A stretch of DNA of 8,445 nt from an uncultured bacterium (GTDB taxonomy: Bacteria; Bacteroidota; Bacteroidia; Bacteroidales; Paludibacteraceae). The notes under the pieces were generated by a model. That model was not told where the DNA came from. It did no database searches and saw only the letters and a program-made list of their open reading frames with translations. This document shows positions 1 to 6,198 of the stretch, one piece after another; position 1 is the stretch's first letter; each line of letters starts with the position of its first letter. The translations under genes and the position numbers were made by a program. Location: the NCBI GenBank assembly GCA_946183755.1, contig CAMHCZ010000081.1:1-8445 (forward strand), written 5' to 3'.

Positions 1-666
1 CGGCCCACTAGTGCCGTCGAATCCAGTCTTTACGAAATCTGTTCCGAGATCGCCTTCGCTATATTGATTACCTCGTCCTCCGATGGGTTCTCCTTGTGGT
101 GCTTCGATATCCAATCCAGCATCGTCAACATTTGTGCGTCTGTCTTGAGCAACAATGCTATCGCTGTTATGACTTCCGTGTTCTTTAAAATATTCTTTAA
201 GCCATAAATCAACATCATTTTGACTTCTGATACTTCCATCTTCTATTTTACTTTTAAATCTTTGTATTACATCTTCGCTTAATCCATCAATAGCAACCTT
301 AAATACACATTGAAATCCATATGGTATTCCTCCCTTGCCTCTTTTTACCTCATTACCAGCGTGGTCAACGAGGTATATGTTTTTATCTCCAATTACTATT
401 CCTCTGCCAGCGTGCTCGTCGTCAAGATAGCTAAAGACATCTTCCTTTTCATCATCTGTCAAAGGTACATAATCTACTGCAAAGATTGCATAATCATCCT
501 TTCTCCTCCTGAGGTCTTCCTCCATATCCTTGCTGCCATGAGTCTCAATCCCAAGGTCATTCAGATGGTCCACAAGCTGATGGGTAATCTCGGCACTGAA
601 GTCAACAGCGTCGCCTTCTGTCAGTCCATGCTCTATGGTATATAGCTTGACAGCATCGGCATACAA
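1..666 (-). CDS. Partial accessory protein of unknown function, C-terminus off-window
   Basis: Read on the minus strand, one frame stays open for 222 codons from a TAG stop at 667-669 to the left edge, so the C-terminus is missing. I do not recognise the family. The translation looks like real protein: charged and soluble, with no membrane segment or signal peptide, and including stretches such as AVDYVPLTDDEKEDVFSYLD and GGIPYGFQCVFKVAIDGLSE. The last 60 or so visible residues are Gly/Asp/Gln-rich and linker-like (GEPIGGRGNQYSEGDLG). The start is unclear: TTG at 666 is the first possible codon and the first in-frame ATG is at 525. An ATG at 680 lies in another frame and stops after 15 codons. 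The gene may therefore be 5'-truncated, frameshifted or started at TTG. The middle part is AT-richer, with AGA, ATA and GGA codons, unlike the GC-ending codons elsewhere in the window, which suggests horizontal origin. A large phage or conjugative-element polyvalent protein is one possibility, but unproven. Confidence 0.5.
   Translation of the reverse strand, partial: MYADAVKLYTIEHGLTEGDAVDFSAEITHQLVDHLNDLGIETHGSKDMEEDLRRRKDDYAIFAVDYVPLTDDEKEDVFSYLDDEHAGRGIVIGDKNIYLVDHAGNEVKRGKGGIPYGFQCVFKVAIDGLSEDVIQRFKSKIEDGSIRSQNDVDLWLKEYFKEHGSHNSDSIVAQDRRTNVDDAGLDIEAPQGEPIGGRGNQYSEGDLGTDFVKTGFDGTSGP
30..239 (-). CDS. Possible small protein or frameshifted continuation, overlapping the long minus-strand frame
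   Basis: A 69-codon frame starting at ATG 239 lies inside the long minus-strand frame, in a different phase. Its second half (LLKTDAQMLTMLDWISKHHK, then ENPSEDEVINIAKAISEQIS and a stop) reads as a natural helical protein. It uses GC-ending codons (AAG, GAG, GAC, CTG, ATC) like the other genes here, whereas the overlapping frame is rich in GGA and CGA at the same place. The first 20 or so codons look less natural, and there the overlapping frame looks better. The real product may be a small separate protein, or the true continuation of the long frame after a frameshift near 150-180. I do not recognise a domain. Only one of the two readings is likely to be real across 30-170. Confidence 0.35.
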   Translation of the reverse strand: MEVSEVKMMLIYGLKNILKNTEVITAIALLLKTDAQMLTMLDWISKHHKENPSEDEVINIAKAISEQIS

Positions 667-674
667 CTATTCTT

Positions 675-695
675 ACTCATATTTATAATATGAGT
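675..695. promoter_or_regulatory. Perfect 9-bp inverted repeat, candidate operator
   Basis: ACTCATATT-TAT-AATATGAGT is a perfect palindrome with a 3-base spacer in the divergent intergenic region. It ends 14 bases before the TATCTTTG box of the rightward operon, so it covers roughly the -35 to -50 area of that promoter. It also overlaps the first ATG on the minus strand (678-680). That position suits a regulator-binding site. It has no T-tract, so an intrinsic terminator is unlikely. The repeat is seen directly; the role is inferred. Confidence 0.4.
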
Positions 696-709
696 GTGCT
701 TTAAATTCT

Positions 710-717
710 TATCTTTG
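710..717 (+). promoter_or_regulatory. Bacteroidetes -7 promoter box TATCTTTG for the DUF2723 operon
   Basis: TATCTTTG matches the Bacteroidetes primary-sigma -7 consensus TAnnTTTG exactly. I see no good TTTG -33 element about 20 bases upstream, where the palindrome sits instead. Transcription would start near 723-725, giving a leader of about 70 bases before the preferred ATG at 798. The match is observed; promoter activity is inferred. Confidence 0.6.
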
Positions 718-734
718 TGAGATTTTAGGGAATC

Positions 735-753
735 GCTTGTCTTTGAGGCAAGC
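735..753 (+). other. Small hairpin in the 5' leader of the DUF2723 gene
   Basis: GCTTG and CAAGC pair, extended inward by a T-G wobble and a C-G pair around a 5-base loop, giving a 7-bp stem in the predicted leader. It lies just before the GTG at 759 and about 45 bases before the ATG at 798. No riboswitch or leader class is recognised, and it may have no function. Confidence 0.25.
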
Positions 754-797
754 CCGATGTGTCAATAACAGAAAAACAAAATAGCTACTACAAAAGC

Positions 798-3700
798 ATG
801 AGACAATTCAAACTATGGAACCGGATATTCGGATGGCTGGCGTTCGCTATCGCCGCATTCACATATCTCGGCACAATGGAGCCAACTGCAAGTTTCTGGG
901 ATTGCCCAGAGTTCATTTCCACAGCCTACAAGTTTGACGTAGGCCATCCTCCAGGGGCTCCGTTCTTTATGCTCATGGGCCACTTCTTCACTCTTTTCGC
1001 AAGCGATGTTGAGCATGTCGCGCTTATGGTGAACGCTATGTCGGCTCTTGCCAGTGCATTCACGATTCTTTTCCTTTTCTGGACCATCACGCTGCTCGCC
1101 AAGAAGGTGATAACTCCTGACGCTGAAGGCAACTACAGCCTCGGCAAGCTCGTGGCAATCATGGGTGCAGGCATGGTGGGCGCTTTGGCTTACACATGGA
1201 GCGACACGTTCTGGTTCTCGGCTGTCGAGGGCGAGGTTTACGCGTCTTCATCGCTGTTCACGGCTGTCGTGTTCTGGGCTATCCTCAAGTGGGAGGAAGT
1301 GGCTGACGAACCATACGCCAACCGCTGGCTTATCCTCATAGCCTACCTGATGGGTCTGTCAATCGGTGTCCATCTGCTCAACCTCTTGGCCATACCAGCC
1401 ATAGCTTTGGTTTATTACTTCAAGAAATTCAAGCCTACAGTCAAGGGCACAATCGCGGCTCTGCTCGTGTCGTTCGCTGTTCTTGGCGTCATGATGTACG
1501 GCATTATCCCGGGCATCGTGATGGTGGGCTCATGGTTCGAGCTGTTCTTCGTCAACTCGCTCGGATTGAGCTTCAACACAGGTTTCGCATTCTTCCTCGT
1601 GTTGCTGTTCCTGGTGCTCGGACTGGGCATTTACACGACTTACACAGGCAAGCATGACAAACTGGCGAGAGTGCTCTTCGTGCTCGGCGTTTCTCTCATG
1701 GGTATGCCGTTCATCGCGGGCAGCATATTGCTCGGTGTCATCATAATCATCGCGCTCACCGTGATGGTGTTCGCCATGAGCAAGCGTTTCAAGATGAGCC
1801 TTATGAACACGATTCTTGTGGCTGCTACTGTCATAGCTGTGGGATACTCTTCGTTCGCTGTCATTGTCATTCGTTCGGCGGCAAATCCTCCTATGGACCA
1901 GAACTCGCCGGACAACGTGTTCAGTCTTAAGAGTTACCTCAACCGTGAGCAGTACGGCGACCGTCCTCTGTTCTACGGACCATACTACAACGCCGAGATA
2001 AAGTGGATTCCTGCCGGTGACAACTCCATCCGACCATCCATCCAGGAGGGCGACAACGTCTGGAGCCAGAAGGAGAAAGTCGATGCCGACGAGAAGGACC
2101 AGTACATCATAACAGACAAGCAGAGAAAGTACGAGTACGTTAAGCAGTTCTGCACACTTTTCCCTCGTATGTACAGTTCGCAGGGCAGCCACGTTTCGGC
2201 CTACAAGTCTTGGAGCGGCGACGACATGAAGAGCTTCGAGTACGAGAACGCAGGACGAAGCTTCCAAGGCTCAGCCCCTACGTTCGGCTCTAATCTGAAG
2301 TTCTTCTTCGATTATCAGATAATGTACATGTACATGAGATACTTCATGTGGAACTTCTCTGGCCGCCAGAACGACATCCAGGGCTACGGCGAGATAGACA
2401 AGGGTATGTTCCTGACAGGCATTCCGTTCATCGACAGCATCTGGGAGGGCGACTACGACAAGCTTCCGACTCAGATGAAGGAGAACAAGGGCAGAAACGT
2501 TTACTACATGCTTCCGCTCCTGCTGGGTATCATCGGACTGGTTTGGCAGCTCAGAAACGGCAAGAAAGGCAAGGAGTCATTCCTTCTGACCTTCATCCTG
2601 TTCTTCATGACGGGTCTTGCCATCGTGCTTTACCTCAACCAGACCCCATACCAGCCTCGTGAGCGTGACTATGCTTATGCCGGCTCGTTCTATGCGTTCG
2701 CTATATGGATAGGATTCGGCATGCTGGGCATTATGTCGCTCATCAGCAAGCTTGTGAAGAAGCCAGAGGTCAGCGCATGTGTCGCTTCTGTGGCATGTCT
2801 GCTCGTTCCTGTGCAGATGGCAAGCCAGAACTGGGACGACCACGACCGTTCTAACCGTTACACCTGCCGTGACTTCGGCTATAACTACCTCATATCATGC
2901 GCGCCTAACGCGATAATATTCACCAATGGCGACAACGACACATTCCCTCTGTGGTACTTGCAGGAGGTGGAAGGCGTGAGAACCGACGTCCGTGTCTGCA
3001 ACCTCAGCTACCTGCAGACCGACTGGTACATCGACCAGATGCGCCGTCAGGCCTACGACTCCGAGCCGCTGCCTATCTCATGGAAGAGATACCAGTATGT
3101 GCAGGGCTCGCGCGACTTGCTCTACTGCAAGAACTTGATAGACGAGCCAATGGAGCTCAAATACCTTATCGACGAGTATGTCCTTAACGACAGCCTTCTG
3201 ACCGACGGCATCGCATATTGTCCGGCGCAGGCTGCATACATACCTGTGGACAAGAGCAAGTACATGGCTCAGAACCCTTGGGTGAAGGATTCGTCGAAGA
3301 TACTTGACCGTCTGGATGTGAAGTTGCCAGAACGCCTCTACAAGCACGAGGAGATGATATACGAAATGCTCGCGCGCAACAACTGGGAGCGACCAATCTA
3401 CTTCGCTGTGACCGTGGGCGATAGCTATTACCTCGGCTTGCAGAACAACTTCCAGCTCGAAGGTCTTGCCTACAGAATCATACCTATGAATGCCGACACA
3501 GTATCCAAGGGCGTGAACACCGACATCATGTACGACAACATGATGAACAAGTTCCGTTGGGGCGGCATCGAGAATCCTGATGTTTACCTCGACGAGAACA
3601 ACCTGCGCATGTGCCGCACATTCCGACTCATGTTCAACCGTCTGGTCGAGGCTCTCATAAACGAGGGAAAGAAAGACAAGGCACTCAAGGCGCTCGACTA

Positions 3701-4007
3701 CTGCATGAAGGTTATTCCAGCCACAACCGTTCCTCACGACTACGTTTCCATCTATCTTGCCGACCAGTACTACCAGCTCGGTCAGACAGCCAAGGGCGAT
3801 GCCATCATGGCGGCAGTTGCGGACAGCGAGGTGGAGAACATCACATGGTTCAACTCGCTTAGAAACTCAAGCATGAAGAAGTCCGTTCGCGACGATTTGG
3901 GTCATAGCCTTGCAGTGCTTGGCTCTGTGCTCAGCTTCTCGCAGCAGCACGGACGCGACAACATACTTGAAAAGTACGGTCCTGTTTATCAGAAGAACGT
4001 TTATTAA
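798..4007 (+). CDS. DUF2723 polytopic membrane protein, GT-C / protein O-mannosyltransferase-like
   Basis: A 1,069-residue inner-membrane protein of the DUF2723 family. Numbering here is from an upstream GTG at 759, which would add 13 residues. The N-terminal domain has a first hydrophobic segment (about 24-42) followed by the conserved acidic loop SFWDCPEFI (about 45-53) and GHPPGAPFF (62-70). About eight more hydrophobic segments extend to residue 371. A long soluble loop (about 375-580) follows, then four segments (about 582-688, including TPYQPRERDYAYAGS). A soluble C-terminal domain of about 390 residues contains FTNGDNDTFPLWYL (721-734). An acidic pair after the first helix is the hallmark of GT-C lipid-linked-sugar transferases. 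The animal DUF2723 member TMEM260 is an O-mannosyltransferase. A role in transferring a sugar to exported proteins or glycans is therefore plausible, but donor and acceptor are unknown. ATG 798 (MRQFKLWNRIFGW) is preferred because related proteins begin just before this GWxAF segment. It is the first gene of a three-gene operon. Confidence 0.88.
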   Translation: MRQFKLWNRIFGWLAFAIAAFTYLGTMEPTASFWDCPEFISTAYKFDVGHPPGAPFFMLMGHFFTLFASDVEHVALMVNAMSALASAFTILFLFWTITLLAKKVITPDAEGNYSLGKLVAIMGAGMVGALAYTWSDTFWFSAVEGEVYASSSLFTAVVFWAILKWEEVADEPYANRWLILIAYLMGLSIGVHLLNLLAIPAIALVYYFKKFKPTVKGTIAALLVSFAVLGVMMYGIIPGIVMVGSWFELFFVNSLGLSFNTGFAFFLVLLFLVLGLGIYTTYTGKHDKLARVLFVLGVSLMGMPFIAGSILLGVIIIIALTVMVFAMSKRFKMSLMNTILVAATVIAVGYSSFAVIVIRSAANPPMDQNSPDNVFSLKSYLNREQYGDRPLFYGPYYNAEIKWIPAGDNSIRPSIQEGDNVWSQKEKVDADEKDQYIITDKQRKYEYVKQFCTLFPRMYSSQGSHVSAYKSWSGDDMKSFEYENAGRSFQGSAPTFGSNLKFFFDYQIMYMYMRYFMWNFSGRQNDIQGYGEIDKGMFLTGIPFIDSIWEGDYDKLPTQMKENKGRNVYYMLPLLLGIIGLVWQLRNGKKGKESFLLTFILFFMTGLAIVLYLNQTPYQPRERDYAYAGSFYAFAIWIGFGMLGIMSLISKLVKKPEVSACVASVACLLVPVQMASQNWDDHDRSNRYTCRDFGYNYLISCAPNAIIFTNGDNDTFPLWYLQEVEGVRTDVRVCNLSYLQTDWYIDQMRRQAYDSEPLPISWKRYQYVQGSRDLLYCKNLIDEPMELKYLIDEYVLNDSLLTDGIAYCPAQAAYIPVDKSKYMAQNPWVKDSSKILDRLDVKLPERLYKHEEMIYEMLARNNWERPIYFAVTVGDSYYLGLQNNFQLEGLAYRIIPMNADTVSKGVNTDIMYDNMMNKFRWGGIENPDVYLDENNLRMCRTFRLMFNRLVEALINEGKKDKALKALDYCMKVIPATTVPHDYVSIYLADQYYQLGQTAKGDAIMAAVADSEVENITWFNSLRNSSMKKSVRDDLGHSLAVLGSVLSFSQQHGRDNILEKYGPVYQKNVY

Positions 4008-4016
4008 CGGCGGGCG

Positions 4017-4625
4017 ATGTTCATAGAAAGGCCGTTCATATTACTGAAGTTCTATTACAAGGGCGCGTTGTGGCGCATCAGGAGCAAGGAGAAGACCGTT
4101 TACGTCACCTTCGACGATGGTCCTGACCCTGACGTTACGCCGAAGGTGCTTGACATATTGGACCATTACGGAGTGAAGGCGACTTTCTTCTGTGTGGGCG
4201 AGAATGTGCACAAGCATCCTGAGGTTTTTCAGGAAGTTCTTCGTCGTGGGCATCGTGTGGGCAACCATACTTATAACCATATAAAGGGTTTCGATACATC
4301 AACAGGCTATTATATGCGCAATGTGGCTAAGGCGGATGAGCTGATTCACAGCGACTTGGTTCGTCCTCCGTATGGCCGCATAAAGCCGAGCCAGTTCAGG
4401 GAGCTGAAGAAGAAGTATCGTGTGGTGTTCTGGGATGTCATAACACGCGACTACAACAGACATCTTTCGCCAAACACAGTATTCCGTATCATCCACTGGT
4501 ATTGCCGTGGCGGCTCGATTGTCGTTTTCCACGACTCCAAAAAGGCTGAGAAGAACATGCTGGCTGTGCTGCCGAGAGCCATAGAATTCTGGCAGAAGAA
4601 GAACTACAAGTTTGGCTTGCTATAA
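4017..4625 (+). CDS. Polysaccharide deacetylase family protein (CE4, NodB-like)
   Basis: A 202-residue protein that is essentially only the NodB homology domain. The CE4 motifs appear in order: TFDDGPDP (31-38, with D33 as likely catalytic base and D34 as metal ligand), HTYNH (84-88, the two metal-binding histidines), RPPYGR (116-121), FWDV (138-141) and VFHDS (170-174, with the catalytic histidine H172). All key residues are present, so it should be an active metal-dependent N- or O-deacetylase acting on a glycan such as peptidoglycan or a surface polysaccharide. The actual substrate cannot be read from sequence. There is no clear signal peptide; the N-terminus is only mildly hydrophobic (RPFILLKFYYKGALW), so its location is uncertain. 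It starts 9 bases after the DUF2723 stop and ends 9 bases before the DUF2851 gene, so co-transcription is very likely. No Shine-Dalgarno is visible, as usual in this phylum. Confidence 0.9.
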   Translation: MFIERPFILLKFYYKGALWRIRSKEKTVYVTFDDGPDPDVTPKVLDILDHYGVKATFFCVGENVHKHPEVFQEVLRRGHRVGNHTYNHIKGFDTSTGYYMRNVAKADELIHSDLVRPPYGRIKPSQFRELKKKYRVVFWDVITRDYNRHLSPNTVFRIIHWYCRGGSIVVFHDSKKAEKNMLAVLPRAIEFWQKKNYKFGLL

Positions 4626-4634
4626 ATCCTGCCG

Positions 4635-5894
4635 ATGGAGGAGAAACTCATTCAGTATGTCTGGCAATTGCGCCTGTTCCCCGCGGACGGGCTGAAGACC
4701 GTTGACGGCGAGGACGTCGAGGTCATCGACCAGGGGCTGCTGAACACCAACTCCGGACCGGACTTTTTCAATGCGAAGATAAGGATAGGCGGCACCGTGT
4801 GGGCGGGCAATGTCGAGATACATGACGTGGCTTCCGACTGGTACAATCACGGACACGACAAGGACGGAGCGTATGACTCTGTCGTGCTGCATGTCGTGCG
4901 TGTGAGCGACGAGCGTGTGCGCCGCACCAATGGCGAGGTCATTCCCCAGCTTCAGATACAGATACCGGCAGACATTGAGATGCTGTATGATGCCAACAAG
5001 GCGTCGAAAGCATGGGTTCCATGCGCCGAGAGAATCGGCTATGTTGACCGTTTCACCATGCACTCGTGGCTCGACTCGTGCTTGGTGCAGCGCATGGAGA
5101 CCAAGACGTCGCGGCTCAAGAACGTGCTGCAGACCACCGACGGCGACTGGGCTTCGGTCATGTATGTGTCGATAGCCCGTGCGCTGGGCTTCGGGGTCAA
5201 TTCCCAGGCGATGGAGGCATTGGCGTGCGCTACGCCCCTGAAGTACATCCTCAAACACAACGACGACATAGACTATGTGGCTGCGATGCTGCTCGGACAG
5301 AGTTCATTGCTTACTGACGCGGCTGCCGGTGACGACGCTCTGCAGCAACGCCTTGCGCGTGACTACTCGTTCTTCAAGACTAAATTCGGACTCGTTCCGA
5401 TGCGCCGTGAGCAGTGGAAGACCGGACGATTGCGCCCATCCAACCTGCCGTGGGTCAGGATAGACCAGCTCGCCTACATCATCTGCAATGCCACTCACCT
5501 TATATCCAAGTTTGTGGAGAATCCGACGCTCGGCTATATGCGCGCCCAGCTCAAGGACATAAAGGCGGTGCACTTCGGCGGACAGACTCTCGGCAAGTCG
5601 TCGATAGACAGCGTGATAATCAACGCCATAGCCCCTATACTTTTTCTTTACGGACGGAGCCACACAGACAGCGTGCTCGAGGAGAAAGCCACAGCCATAC
5701 TTCAGGAGATGCCGGCGGAGTCCAATTCCGTAGTCGAGGGCTGGCGTTCTTACGGCGTGGATGCGTCGTCCGCTTTCGAGTCACAGGCTCTTATACAACT
5801 CAAGCGTGAATACTGCGAGCGCAAGGACTGTCTTCGTTGCCGTCTGTTCTGGAGTATGCGAAAGGGACTCGCTGCAGGAAAAGAAAAAAGCTGA
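4635..5894 (+). CDS. DUF2851 family protein, function unknown
   Basis: A 419-residue soluble protein matching DUF2851, a Bacteroidetes-rich family without an assigned function. The N-terminal part has the family signature: NTNSGPDFFNAKI (37-49), then GNVEIH (58-63), then SDWYNHGHDKDGAY (67-80). The middle is helical. The C-terminus ends in a compact cysteine motif, C394-x4-C399-x2-C402, in EYCERKDCLRCRLFW, which could bind zinc or an Fe-S cluster. The PD at 42-43 followed 18 residues later by E61-x-H63 resembles a degenerate PD-(D/E)xK nuclease core; that is my inference. There is no signal peptide or membrane segment. It is the last gene of the operon with DUF2723 and the deacetylase. Its stop codon lies inside the stem of a terminator used by the opposing tRNA unit. 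Confidence 0.85.
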   Translation: MEEKLIQYVWQLRLFPADGLKTVDGEDVEVIDQGLLNTNSGPDFFNAKIRIGGTVWAGNVEIHDVASDWYNHGHDKDGAYDSVVLHVVRVSDERVRRTNGEVIPQLQIQIPADIEMLYDANKASKAWVPCAERIGYVDRFTMHSWLDSCLVQRMETKTSRLKNVLQTTDGDWASVMYVSIARALGFGVNSQAMEALACATPLKYILKHNDDIDYVAAMLLGQSSLLTDAAAGDDALQQRLARDYSFFKTKFGLVPMRREQWKTGRLRPSNLPWVRIDQLAYIICNATHLISKFVENPTLGYMRAQLKDIKAVHFGGQTLGKSSIDSVIINAIAPILFLYGRSHTDSVLEEKATAILQEMPAESNSVVEGWRSYGVDASSAFESQALIQLKREYCERKDCLRCRLFWSMRKGLAAGKEKS

Positions 5895-5909
5895 TAATCG
5901 CTTATCAGC
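5881..5909 (-). terminator. Intrinsic terminator of the tRNA-Gly/tRNA-Leu unit
   Basis: Bases 5890-5909 form a perfect 8-bp stem, GCTGATAA / TTATCAGC, around a 4-base loop. On the minus strand the stem is followed directly by TTTTTTCTTTT (complement of 5879-5889), the layout of a Rho-independent terminator for leftward transcription. It begins 9 bases after the 3' end of tRNA-Leu. On the plus strand no T-run follows, so it should not efficiently stop the DUF2851 operon. The stop codon of the DUF2851 gene (5892-5894) lies within the stem. Confidence 0.75.
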
Positions 5910-5917
5910 CTAATCTG

Positions 5918-6002
5918 TACCTCGAGCGGGACTTGAACCCGCACAATCGCAATGATTACAGGATTTTAAGTCCTGCGTGTCTACCGATTCCACCATCGAG
6001 GC
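5918..6002 (-). tRNA. tRNA-Leu (anticodon UAA)
   Basis: An 85-nt class II tRNA. Acceptor strands GCCTCGA and TCGAGGT pair with a G1-U72 wobble, which E. coli tRNA-Leu(UAA) also has, and the discriminator is A73. The anticodon stem CAGGA/TCCTG holds loop CTTAAAA with anticodon TAA at 5966-5968. A long variable arm pairs AATC with GATT. The T arm is GCGGG-TTCAAGT-CCCGC. The 3' CCA is not encoded, since CAG follows A73. It reads UUA and probably UUG codons. It lies 21 bases downstream of tRNA-Gly in the same minus-strand unit. Confidence 0.96.
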
Positions 6003-6023
6003 GACCCTATAAAATAAAAAAAG

Positions 6024-6095
<72 letters not shown>

Positions 6096-6104
6096 AAGTG
6101 CTCG

Positions 6105-6112
6105 CAAAGATA
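6105..6112 (-). promoter_or_regulatory. Bacteroidetes -7 promoter box for the tRNA unit
   Basis: The minus strand reads TATCTTTG here, an exact match to TAnnTTTG. It lies 9 bases before the mature 5' end of tRNA-Gly, so transcripts would start within a few bases of the tRNA. A convincing -33 TTTG is not visible in the A/T-rich sequence upstream. Placement right before a tRNA gene makes the call stronger than the motif alone. Confidence 0.7.
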
Positions 6113-6165
6113 AATCTTTTTTTTAAATCAGGGAAAAATCGAAATAAAAATAGGTGGAAAATCTT

Positions 6166-6173
6166 TATATTTG
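6166..6173 (+). promoter_or_regulatory. Bacteroidetes -7 promoter box for the M28/rnhB genes
   Basis: TATATTTG fits TAnnTTTG and lies 25 bases before the ATG at 6199, giving a predicted start near 6180 and a leader of about 20 bases. It is divergent from the tRNA promoter about 55 bases away. No clear -33 element is seen. Confidence 0.6.
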
Positions 6174-6198
6174 ACTCTAATAAAGCGCTAAAAACCCA

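Noticed and set aside
310..645. Plus-strand 111-codon open frame
   Set aside because: It is antisense to the better minus-strand frame, its translation is Ile/Tyr/Cys/Ser-rich with no domain, and the opposite strand has a more natural protein composition.
1530..2267. Long minus-strand open frame of 245 codons
   Set aside because: It lies wholly inside the DUF2723 gene. Its Val/His/Glu/Arg-rich translation is the usual antisense shadow of GC-ending codons.
3078..3737. Minus-strand open frame of 219 codons
   Set aside because: Antisense shadow of the DUF2723 C-terminal domain, with no recognisable motif.
4620..5258. Minus-strand open frame of 212 codons
   Set aside because: Antisense to the well-supported DUF2851 gene; low-complexity His/Arg/Val composition.
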